Below are positions 1 through 5,779 of a stretch of DNA of 5,779 bases, piece after piece. The notes under the pieces were generated by a model that was given only the letters and a program-made list of their open reading frames with translations, did not search any database and was not told the origin of the DNA. The translations under genes were made by a program, and so were the position numbers. Numbering within the stretch: position 1 is the first letter of the stretch; each line of letters opens with the position of its first letter. Source of the stretch: Ignavibacteriota bacterium (GTDB lineage Bacteria; Bacteroidota; Ignavibacteria; Tepidaquicellales; Tepidaquicellaceae); assembly GCA_003135995.1 (NCBI GenBank), contig PNBM01000245.1, positions 6,852 to 12,630 of the forward strand. The letters run 5' to 3'.

Positions 1-34
1 TTTTAATATAAATAATAAAATTTATAATTTAAAT

Positions 35-1219
35 TTGCCAAATCCTTTAACAATAACGGAACTTACACGTGATTTAAAATCTCTCGTTGAAAATGAGTTT
101 AGAAATGTATATCTAATCGGAGAAATTTCTAATTTTAAACGGCATATAGCTTCAGGTCATTGCTATTTCATATTAAAGGATGAAAATTCTCAAATCAGTG
201 CCACTCTCTGGAGTTCTCGATTCAATTATCTGACATTTAAACCTGAAGACGGGCAAAAAGTCCTCGTAAAAGGAAGAATTACAGTTTATGAGCCGAGAGG
301 AACATATCAAATTGATGTTTCCGGAATGCAGCCTTTCGGGAAAGGGGATTTGCAGTTAAAATTTGAGCAACTTAAAGATAAGTTGCTTAAAGAAGGTTTA
401 TTTGAAGAATCACATAAACGCCTCCTGCGGGAATTTCCAATGCGCGTCGGAATAGTTACGTCTGAAACCGGAGCTGTGATTGAAGATTTTAAAAATGTCA
501 CTAAAAAAAGATATCCTGTTGCGAATTTGTTCCTTTTCCCGGCTAATGTGCAGGGTTCAGGTTCCATTGAAAGTGTGTGTAAAGCTATAGAACAGGCGAA
601 TAAACCTGAATATGCTCTCGATATACTTGTAATTGCCAGAGGTGGAGGCTCTATCGAAGATTTGTGGACATTTAATGAAGAAGCGGTTGCCAGGGCTGTC
701 TATAAATCGCGTGTTCCTACTGTGAGCGCTATTGGTCACGAGGTCGATTTTACGATTTGTGATTTTGTCGCTGACTTGCGCGCTCCTACGCCATCCGCCG
801 CAGCTGAGATGATTTTTCCTGATAAAAATGAATTACTTGAAAGAATTGATAAAATTGATTATAATATAAAGATATATATAAAAAATAAGGTAAGAAGTTT
901 AAGTGATTCTTTAAATAATTTTTCAAATAATTATTTTTTCAACAGACCTCTTGATGTTCTGAATGATTATAAAATCAAAAATGATGAGCAATATAAAGTC
1001 CTTGAAAAATTGGTTAAAGAAAAGATTACTTCTTACAAACAAAATTTGAATTATAAAGATAAAATATTTTTTAATTTGAGCCCTGACCAAACTTTGAAGA
1101 GGGGTTTTACGTATGTTCTTAAAGGGGATAAGATTGTATCAAGAAAAGTAATTTTAAAACCTGATGATAAAATTAAAGTCAGGTTTTATGATGGCGATGT
1201 TAATGCTGATGTAGAATAA
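35..1219 (+). CDS. xseA: Exodeoxyribonuclease VII large subunit
   Basis: Catalytic subunit of exonuclease VII, a cytoplasmic nuclease that degrades single-stranded DNA to oligonucleotides and works with XseB. An N-terminal OB-fold covers about residues 5-100 (GEISNF at 29-34, GHCYFILKDE at 41-50). The catalytic core follows: GIVTSETGAVIEDF at 139-152, RGGGSIEDLWTFNEE at 202-216, SAIGHEVDFT at 231-240 and RAPTPSAAAE at 249-258. By alignment from memory, R202, H235 and D238 match the E. coli residues R205, H238 and D241; D151 probably matches D155. The C-terminal motif SPDQTLKRGF is at 349-358. At 394 residues it is shorter than E. coli XseA (about 456), mostly in the helical region around 263-348. 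The start is TTG, placed so that the OB-fold begins as in homologues. The frame stays open to the window edge, so an earlier start is possible. The 34 preceding bases are all A/T with no ribosome binding site. Confidence 0.96.
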   Translation: MPNPLTITELTRDLKSLVENEFRNVYLIGEISNFKRHIASGHCYFILKDENSQISATLWSSRFNYLTFKPEDGQKVLVKGRITVYEPRGTYQIDVSGMQPFGKGDLQLKFEQLKDKLLKEGLFEESHKRLLREFPMRVGIVTSETGAVIEDFKNVTKKRYPVANLFLFPANVQGSGSIESVCKAIEQANKPEYALDILVIARGGGSIEDLWTFNEEAVARAVYKSRVPTVSAIGHEVDFTICDFVADLRAPTPSAAAEMIFPDKNELLERIDKIDYNIKIYIKNKVRSLSDSLNNFSNNYFFNRPLDVLNDYKIKNDEQYKVLEKLVKEKITSYKQNLNYKDKIFFNLSPDQTLKRGFTYVLKGDKIVSRKVILKPDDKIKVRFYDGDVNADVE

Positions 1220-1222
1220 TTA

Positions 1223-1232
1223 TTTTTTTTTT
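1223..1232 (+). repeat. Run of ten T before xseB
   Basis: Ten consecutive T residues fill most of the 16-base gap between the xseA stop and the xseB ATG, ending four bases before that start. No G/C-rich hairpin precedes the run, so it is not a convincing intrinsic terminator, and a terminator inside this gene pair would be unexpected. It occupies the position where a Shine-Dalgarno element would lie and excludes one. Runs this long are prone to length change, but no effect can be shown from the sequence alone. Confidence 0.6.
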
Positions 1233-1235
1233 AAA

Positions 1236-1451
1236 ATGCCAAAGAAAAAAACAGATATCGATTCATTTGAATATTCTTATAACCGTCTTGAGGAAATTCT
1301 GAATATTCTCGAAAATCAAATAGAGGAAATATCCCTCGAGGATGTTCTGAGCTATTACCAGGAAGGATTAAAACTTTTGAAAATATGCAGGAAAAAACTG
1401 AACGAAGCTGAATTAAAAATTGAAAAGATAAACTCGGAAGAGTTAAATTAA
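1236..1451 (+). CDS. xseB: Exodeoxyribonuclease VII small subunit
   Basis: Small accessory subunit of exonuclease VII. Several copies bind the helical region of XseA, and the subunit has no catalytic residues of its own. The 71-residue product has a lysine-rich start (PKKKTD), then the family's pattern: FEYSYNRLEEILNILE at about 11-26, acidic IEEISLEDVLSYYQEGLKLL at about 29-48, and a charged helix (CRKKLNEAELKIEKI) at 51-65. The length is normal for the family (about 70-85). It lies 16 bases after xseA in the same direction, as expected for two subunits of one enzyme, and 25 bases before dxs. Only an A/T-rich leader with a ten-T run precedes the ATG. The identification rests on the helical pattern plus adjacency to xseA, which makes it firm despite the small size. 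Confidence 0.95.
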   Translation: MPKKKTDIDSFEYSYNRLEEILNILENQIEEISLEDVLSYYQEGLKLLKICRKKLNEAELKIEKINSEELN

Positions 1452-1476
1452 GATTTTAAAATTAATTGTAACAAAA

Positions 1477-3402
1477 ATGAAAGAAAAAATCCCTTTCGAT
1501 TTAAAGAACACCAAATATTTAAAAAATATTGAGTTCCCGTCTGATTTAAAGAAACTAAATCTTATGGATTTAAGGGAACTATCCGATGAAATACGGGAAT
1601 TTTTAATTGATACAATTTCTAAAATTGGCGGACACCTTGGCTCATCCCTCGGTGTTGTTGAGCTGACTTTAGCCCTTCATTACGTTTTTAATACTCCAAA
1701 GGATAAATTAATTTTTGATGTAGGACATCAGGGTTACATTCATAAAATCTTAACGGGCAGAAAAAATTCTTTGTTTACTATCAGGCAGAAAGATGGTATC
1801 AGCGGTTTTTTAAAAAGAAGCGAAAGTGAATATGATGTATTCGGAGCAGGGCACGCAACAACGTCTCTTTCAGCAGCACTTGGAATAGCCACTGCGCGGG
1901 ATTACCTGAAGAAGAATAATAAAGTGATTGCTATCATTGGTGACGGCTCAATGACTGGTGGAATGGCTTATGAAGCTATGAATAATATAGGACTTTTGAA
2001 AAAAGACATAATTGTTGTATTAAATGACAACAAGATGTCAATTGCTCCGAATGTATGGACGCTTCAGAATTATTTTAATGATTTATTGATAAATGAATCT
2101 TATAATAAATTCCGTTCAAAAATTTGGAATCTCACCGGTAAACTCGATAAGAAAAATAGTGACAGGTTAAGAACAATTGCCGCCCGAATCGAAGGTGGAC
2201 TTAAAGGTGTGATTACACCGGGTATGTTGTTCGAGTCTCTTGGCTTCAGATATTTCGGACCTTTTAACGGACATAATGTCGTAAGCCTCGTAAAAGTACT
2301 TGAAGAAATTAAAAAATTAAATGTACCCGTACTCGTGCACATATTTACTGAAAAAGGCAAAGGACCTTCTTACGCTTCAAAACATTTTCAGAAATTACAT
2401 GCATTAAATCCTTTTGACAAAGCTACAGGAATAGAACTTATTAAATCAAAGGTACCTTCATATACTAAAATATTTGGTGAAGCTCTTACTGAACTTGCAA
2501 GAAAAGATGAAAGGATAATCGGTATTTGTGCCGCTATGTCTGACGGAACCGGATTAAATATTTTACAACAGGAATTTCCGAAAAGATATTTTGATGTAGG
2601 AATTGCGGAGCAGCACGCCGTAACATTTTCGGCAGGTCTCGCTACGGAAGGATTTACGCCCGTTGTCGCAATCTATTCTACTTTTTTGCAAAGAGCATTT
2701 GACCAGATTGTTCATGATGTCGCTCTGCAGAAACTCCCTGTCATATTCTCTCTCGATAGAGGTGGTTTGGTTGGGTCAGACGGTCCTACCCATCATGGTG
2801 CATTTGACCTTACATATTTAAGATTAATTCCGAATATGGTAGTTATGGCTCCGAAAGATGAATGTGAATTAAGAAATATGTTGTTTACAGCAACTCAGTA
2901 TAAAAAAGGACCGATAGCGATGAGGTATCCGCGAGGTGAAGCTATTGGTGTTGAGATAGGAGATTTCGAAAAAATTGAAATCGGGAAAGCTGAAATTGTT
3001 CGAAAAGGAAAAGATGTTGCAATTCTTGCTATTGGTAATATGGTTATACATTCAGAAAAAGCTGCCGCGTTATTATCTGAAATAGGTATATCTGCAGAAG
3101 TCGTCAATATGAGATTCGTAAAACCACTCGACAGGGAAATGTTATTTGATATATTTAAAAGATTTGATAAAATTTTAACAATTGAAGATAACACGATTGT
3201 GGGCGGTTTTGGCAGTGCTATCGTTGAATTCGCAGAATCCTACAGATTTAAAAATGATATTTTGATGCATGGATTACCGGATAAATTTATAGAACATGGA
3301 AAACCGGCGGAACTTTATGAAATGCTGAAAATGGATGGAAAGGGAATTGCTGATATAGTGAAAGAAATATTAATGAAAAAAACTTTTAAAGAAGTTGAAT
3401 AA
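1477..3402 (+). CDS. dxs: 1-Deoxy-D-xylulose-5-phosphate synthase
   Basis: Thiamine diphosphate enzyme that condenses pyruvate with glyceraldehyde 3-phosphate to 1-deoxy-D-xylulose 5-phosphate, the first step of the MEP isoprenoid pathway; it also supplies thiamine and pyridoxal synthesis in many bacteria. The 641-residue product has the complete family layout: GGHLGSSLGVVELTLALHYV (51-70), the cofactor motif GDG at 155-157 with NDN at 183-185, the pyrimidine-binding domain with GIAEQHAVTFSAGLA (375-389), SDGPTHHGAFD (434-444), RYPRG (483-487), and a transketolase C-terminal domain from about 510. Key residues aligned to E. coli from memory are present: H53, H126, H308, E378, Y400, R406, D435, H439 and R486. 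Two motifs differ from the usual form: GPFNGHN (261-267) for GPxDGHD, and GHQGYIHK (83-90) for GHQAYPHK. The ATG lies 25 bases after xseB with no Shine-Dalgarno sequence. In E. coli xseB and dxs are also neighbours, with ispA between them; ispA is absent here. Confidence 0.97.
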   Translation: MKEKIPFDLKNTKYLKNIEFPSDLKKLNLMDLRELSDEIREFLIDTISKIGGHLGSSLGVVELTLALHYVFNTPKDKLIFDVGHQGYIHKILTGRKNSLFTIRQKDGISGFLKRSESEYDVFGAGHATTSLSAALGIATARDYLKKNNKVIAIIGDGSMTGGMAYEAMNNIGLLKKDIIVVLNDNKMSIAPNVWTLQNYFNDLLINESYNKFRSKIWNLTGKLDKKNSDRLRTIAARIEGGLKGVITPGMLFESLGFRYFGPFNGHNVVSLVKVLEEIKKLNVPVLVHIFTEKGKGPSYASKHFQKLHALNPFDKATGIELIKSKVPSYTKIFGEALTELARKDERIIGICAAMSDGTGLNILQQEFPKRYFDVGIAEQHAVTFSAGLATEGFTPVVAIYSTFLQRAFDQIVHDVALQKLPVIFSLDRGGLVGSDGPTHHGAFDLTYLRLIPNMVVMAPKDECELRNMLFTATQYKKGPIAMRYPRGEAIGVEIGDFEKIEIGKAEIVRKGKDVAILAIGNMVIHSEKAAALLSEIGISAEVVNMRFVKPLDREMLFDIFKRFDKILTIEDNTIVGGFGSAIVEFAESYRFKNDILMHGLPDKFIEHGKPAELYEMLKMDGKGIADIVKEILMKKTFKEVE

Positions 3403-3429
3403 ATACTTATTATTTATATAAAGAAACAG

Positions 3430-4794
3430 ATGTTCGAAATATTAAATAACATAGAAGAAAAAGAAAATATTAATTTTCATAAACCGGGAAATAATAAAAG
3501 TGTTTTCATTGAAACTTACGGTTGTCAGATGAATCTTGCAGATTCGGAGATAGTCTTAAGTGTATTGAGTAATTACGGCTATAATGAAACAAATGATATT
3601 AACAATTCCGATATAATACTTCTAAATACCTGCAGTGTTCGGGAAAATGCCGAGAAAAAAATTTATAACCGTTTAAATGTTTTAAAAAGCTTTAAAAAGA
3701 ATAATCCAAACCTGATAATCGGGATACTGGGCTGCATGGCTGAACGACTGAGAAAAAATTTGATAGACAAGCAGAGTATTGTAGATTTAATCGTAGGTCC
3801 CGATGAATTCAGAAAAATACCGGGACTGATTGAAAACTTAATCGAAACAGGTGAAAAAGGTATAGCTGTTAAATTATCAAAAGTCGAAACTTATGATGAT
3901 ATTACACCTGTCCGTAAAGATGGGATTACTGCTTTTATTTCTGTTATGAGAGGCTGTGATAAATTTTGTACATTTTGTGTCGTTCCTTATACGAGAGGAA
4001 GAGAAAGAAGCAGACTGCACGAAAGTATAGTAAATGAAACCAGGAGACTTTTTGATGATGGATTGAAAGAAGTAACTCTATTAGGTCAGAACGTAAATTC
4101 TTATCGTGATGGAAATTTTGATTTTGCAGATTTACTTGAAATGTGTGCAAAAGCAGTGCCTCAAATGAGAATTAGATACATAACTTCTCATCCTTATGAT
4201 TTATCGTTGAAACTAATAGAAACAATGGCGTCTTATGATAATATCTGTAAATATATACATTTGCCCGTTCAGTCAGGTTCTGACAGGATTTTGAAATTGA
4301 TGAACAGAATGTATACAATTGAACATTATAAAAGTATTTTAAATAAGACAAGAGAAGCTATGCCCGGAATCGGACTATCAACTGATATTATTTCCGGATT
4401 CCCGGGAGAAACAGAGGACGACCACAAATTAACAATCGAACTGCTGGAAGAATTAAAATACGATGGTGCATTTATGTTTGCGTATTCTCCGAGAGAACAT
4501 ACGAAAGCATTTGAAATGAAAAACAATGTACCGGATGAAATTAAAAAGAGAAGGCTTTCGGAAATAATTGAAATTCAAAGTTTAATATCGACAAATTTAA
4601 ATAAAAATTTAGTCGGAAAAACAAAGGAAGTTTTGCTTGAATCAGTAAGCAAAAAATCCGATGATTTCCTGATGGGAAGAACAGATTGCAATAAATCTGT
4701 TATCATTCCTAAAGGCAGTTTCAAAATTGGTGATTTAGTAAATGTTAAAATAAAAAGAACGAATTCTGCAACACTATTTGGTGATGTAGTTTAA
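3430..4794 (+). CDS. miaB: tRNA-2-methylthio-N6-dimethylallyladenosine synthase MiaB
   Basis: Radical-SAM methylthiotransferase that adds a 2-methylthio group to N6-isopentenyladenosine at position 37 of tRNAs reading codons that begin with U. The 454 residues show three domains. The N-terminal methylthiotransferase domain (about 25-135) carries C32 (ETYGCQMN), C68 (NTCSVRENAEKK) and C102 (GCMAE), ligands of the auxiliary 4Fe-4S cluster. The radical-SAM domain has the CxxxCxxC motif at C176, C180 and C183. A TRAM domain begins near 393. GCQMN and NTCSVRENAEKK favour MiaB over the relatives RimO and MtaB. A non-conserved stretch of about 24 residues precedes the first conserved strand, so the exact start is less certain; the ATG used lies 27 bases after dxs, behind only a weak purine patch (AAAGAAAC). 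Its substrate is made by MiaA from dimethylallyl diphosphate, a product of the pathway Dxs starts; miaA is not in this window. Confidence 0.96.
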   Translation: MFEILNNIEEKENINFHKPGNNKSVFIETYGCQMNLADSEIVLSVLSNYGYNETNDINNSDIILLNTCSVRENAEKKIYNRLNVLKSFKKNNPNLIIGILGCMAERLRKNLIDKQSIVDLIVGPDEFRKIPGLIENLIETGEKGIAVKLSKVETYDDITPVRKDGITAFISVMRGCDKFCTFCVVPYTRGRERSRLHESIVNETRRLFDDGLKEVTLLGQNVNSYRDGNFDFADLLEMCAKAVPQMRIRYITSHPYDLSLKLIETMASYDNICKYIHLPVQSGSDRILKLMNRMYTIEHYKSILNKTREAMPGIGLSTDIISGFPGETEDDHKLTIELLEELKYDGAFMFAYSPREHTKAFEMKNNVPDEIKKRRLSEIIEIQSLISTNLNKNLVGKTKEVLLESVSKKSDDFLMGRTDCNKSVIIPKGSFKIGDLVNVKIKRTNSATLFGDVV

Positions 4795-4818
4795 ATAATA
4801 TTTGAGATTTTATATTTT

Positions 4819-5699
4819 ATGGCTGATAGATTAACATTATATATATTCCTCTTTGTAGGGTTTGTTTTAAGAAAATTACCTTTAAGGGTTATTCAAAAAC
4901 TTGGTAAACTAACCGGATTGTTTTTTTTTATCTACTCCCCATCCGTAAGCAGGTTGCACTCGATAATCTGACACTTTGTTTTCCAAAAGAAGATTTAAAA
5001 TGGAAAATTGATATAATAAGAAAATGCTATATTAATCTCGGTATAAATTTATTCGAGATATTATATCTTCCAAGAATGAGTAAGGAACTAATTGAAAAAT
5101 TTGTTTCCATCGAACAACACGAACTCGTTTTCTCAGCGTTAAAAAAGGGGAGGGGAATTTTCTTTATTAGCGGACATATTTCAAACTGGGAGATTTCGGC
5201 TTTTGCATACGCTAAGATTTTTCGTACAAAATTAAATGTAATAGCTAAGCCGCAATCCAATAGATTTGTTAATGAAAAACTTACGGAGTATAGGGAGCTT
5301 TGCGGAAATGAAATTATTGAAATCGGTGTTTCATTAAGAACCATTTTCAAAAAGATTCTTCAAAATGAAATCGTGGCATTTTTAATGGACCAGTCCGCTC
5401 ATCCTGATTATTCTGTGTACGCCGATTTTTTCGGCCAAAAAGTTGCAACATTCGCGGGTCCGGCAAAAATGGCACTTAAATTTAAAACTGAATTAATTTT
5501 TTCATATTGCCAGAGAAATGAAAATTTTAAATATCATATTTATATAGATAAAATTAATTATGATGATATTAATGAATTTACAGATGAAAATGTTGCAATA
5601 CTTACCCAAAGGATAAATAAAAAGCTTGAAAATGTTATCAGGGAAAATCCATCACAGTGGCTATGGTTTCACAGAAGATTTAAACATATTAAGAATTGA
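4819..5699 (+). pseudogene. LpxL/HtrB-type lipid A acyltransferase, frameshifted
   Basis: This looks like a lysophospholipid/lipid A acyltransferase (LpxL/HtrB family), an inner-membrane enzyme that moves an acyl chain onto a lipid A precursor. It is split between two frames. The ATG at 4819 opens a frame giving 50 residues, with a hydrophobic segment at about 5-17, and stops at 4971. From the T run at 4921-4929 the -1 frame continues the protein through FFFYLLPIRKQVALDNL to the stop at 5699. One extra T (or two fewer) gives a continuous 293-residue protein, normal for the family. In that numbering the catalytic HX4E motif is H120-E125 (HISNWE, bases 5175-5192); LMDQ ends at 192, DFFG is at 203-206, FAGPA at about 212-216 and PSQWLWFHRR at 278-287. 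All motifs are intact and no other lesion is seen, so a sequencing error or a recent or reversible shift is as likely as decay. Taken alone, the downstream frame first offers an ATG at 5076 (207 residues), lacking the membrane anchor. No Shine-Dalgarno precedes 4819. The exact acyl donor and acceptor cannot be told. Confidence 0.88.
4921..4929 (+). repeat. Nine-T tract at the frameshift point
   Basis: Nine consecutive T residues inside the acyltransferase gene, the longest homopolymer I see within any coding region of the window. The reading frame before the tract (start 4819) and the frame carrying the conserved motifs after it differ by exactly one base, and translation through the tract gives poly-Phe in either frame. 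This places the lesion at the run, with ten or seven T expected for an intact gene. Such runs are prone to polymerase slippage, to transcript slippage and to homopolymer miscalls in sequencing. Confidence 0.85.
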
Positions 5700-5779
5700 A
5701 AAATCTGACTGAATATAAAAAAATTCTCATTATACAAACAGCGTTCCTTGGAGATGTTATTTTAACTTTACCTCTGGGA
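5696..5779 (+). CDS. Glycosyltransferase family 9 protein, N-terminus only
   Basis: This is the first 28 codons of a gene cut off by the window edge. The visible KKILIIQTAFLGDVILTLPL closely fits the N-terminus of family 9 glycosyltransferases (ADP-heptose:LPS heptosyltransferases such as WaaF and WaaC), where a beta strand leads into the conserved GD and a short hydrophobic helix. These enzymes add heptose or a related sugar to the LPS core at the inner face of the cytoplasmic membrane. No ATG is available in frame. The TTG at 5696 overlaps the acyltransferase stop by four bases (TTGA), a junction that suggests translational coupling, and an in-frame stop at 5690-5692 rules out anything earlier. 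A CTG at 5705 is a less likely alternative. The acyltransferase upstream supports a role in LPS assembly. The sugar and acceptor cannot be inferred from this fragment. Confidence 0.75.
   Translation, partial: MKNLTEYKKILIIQTAFLGDVILTLPLG

Noticed and set aside
23..28. TATAAT just before the xseA start, considered as a -10 element.
   Set aside because: It lies in a 34-base stretch made only of A and T at the window edge, only six bases before the start codon, and no -35 partner can be assessed.
307..739. Reverse-strand open frames inside xseA, and similar ones inside dxs, miaB and the acyltransferase (2100-2360, 2869-3194, 3944-4150, 4326-4526, 5027-5350).
   Set aside because: They lie opposite well-supported conserved genes, have no recognisable motifs, and look like shadow frames.
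1180..1236. The T run after xseA, considered as an intrinsic terminator.
   Set aside because: No stable hairpin precedes it, and it would separate the two subunits of one enzyme.
3399..3417. Perfect 7-base inverted repeat (ATAAATA / TATTTAT) with a 5-base loop at the end of dxs, considered as a terminator.
   Set aside because: The stem is entirely A/T, so it would be weak, it is not followed by a T run, and miaB starts 12 bases later on the same strand. Chance is likely in such A/T-rich sequence.
4777..4804. TTTG at 4777-4780 and TAATATTTG at 4796-4804, resembling a Bacteroidota promoter (TTTG then TAnnTTTG) ahead of the acyltransferase.
   Set aside because: The downstream element has three bases instead of two between TA and TTTG, and the spacing of 15 is short. 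The match is too loose to call.
5076..5699. The downstream frame of the acyltransferase as an independent 207-residue gene.
   Set aside because: Conserved family sequence continues in the same frame upstream of the ATG at 5076, back to the T run, and joins the N-terminal part at 4819. It is therefore one gene split by a frameshift.
1..5779. A new defence, mobile or other undescribed system.
   Set aside because: All coding space belongs to recognised housekeeping or LPS-related families. There are no repeats, integrase or transposase genes, unusual RNAs, or compositional islands that I can see.

Overview
This is an AT-rich window (roughly one third G+C by eye) with genes packed on the + strand. 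It reads as one co-directional cluster, xseA - xseB - dxs - miaB - lipid A-type acyltransferase - family 9 glycosyltransferase. Gaps between genes are 16 to 27 bases, and the last pair overlaps by 4 bases. No gene has a recognisable Shine-Dalgarno sequence, and two probable starts are TTG. Together with an acyltransferase and a glycosyltransferase typical of lipopolysaccharide synthesis, this suggests a Gram-negative bacterium of the Bacteroidota/Chlorobiota/Ignavibacteriota assemblage. That placement is an inference from style, not from a marker gene.

Layout. Positions 35-1451 encode both subunits of exonuclease VII: the large catalytic subunit XseA, with a short helical region, and the small subunit XseB. 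Positions 1477-3402 encode 1-deoxy-D-xylulose-5-phosphate synthase (Dxs), the entry enzyme of the MEP isoprenoid pathway. Positions 3430-4794 encode MiaB, the radical-SAM methylthiotransferase acting on isopentenylated A37 of tRNA. Positions 4819-5699 hold a LpxL/HtrB-type acyltransferase whose reading frame is broken at a run of nine T residues (4921-4929). Adding one T restores a normal 293-residue protein. From 5696 to the window edge is the N-terminus of a family 9 glycosyltransferase (heptosyltransferase-like).

How the genes relate. XseA and XseB form one enzyme. Dxs feeds the dimethylallyl diphosphate pool used to isopentenylate tRNA A37, the substrate that MiaB then methylthiolates, so these two neighbours are metabolically linked. 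The last two genes probably both serve outer-membrane lipid A/LPS assembly. The rest is conserved housekeeping content. I found no RNA gene, mobile element, CRISPR array or convincing terminator, and no gene-free stretch over 300 bases.

The point most worth following up is the frameshift at the T run in the acyltransferase gene. It may be a sequencing or assembly error, a phase-variable tract, slippage-dependent expression, or true gene decay. I see no evidence for a previously undescribed system here.
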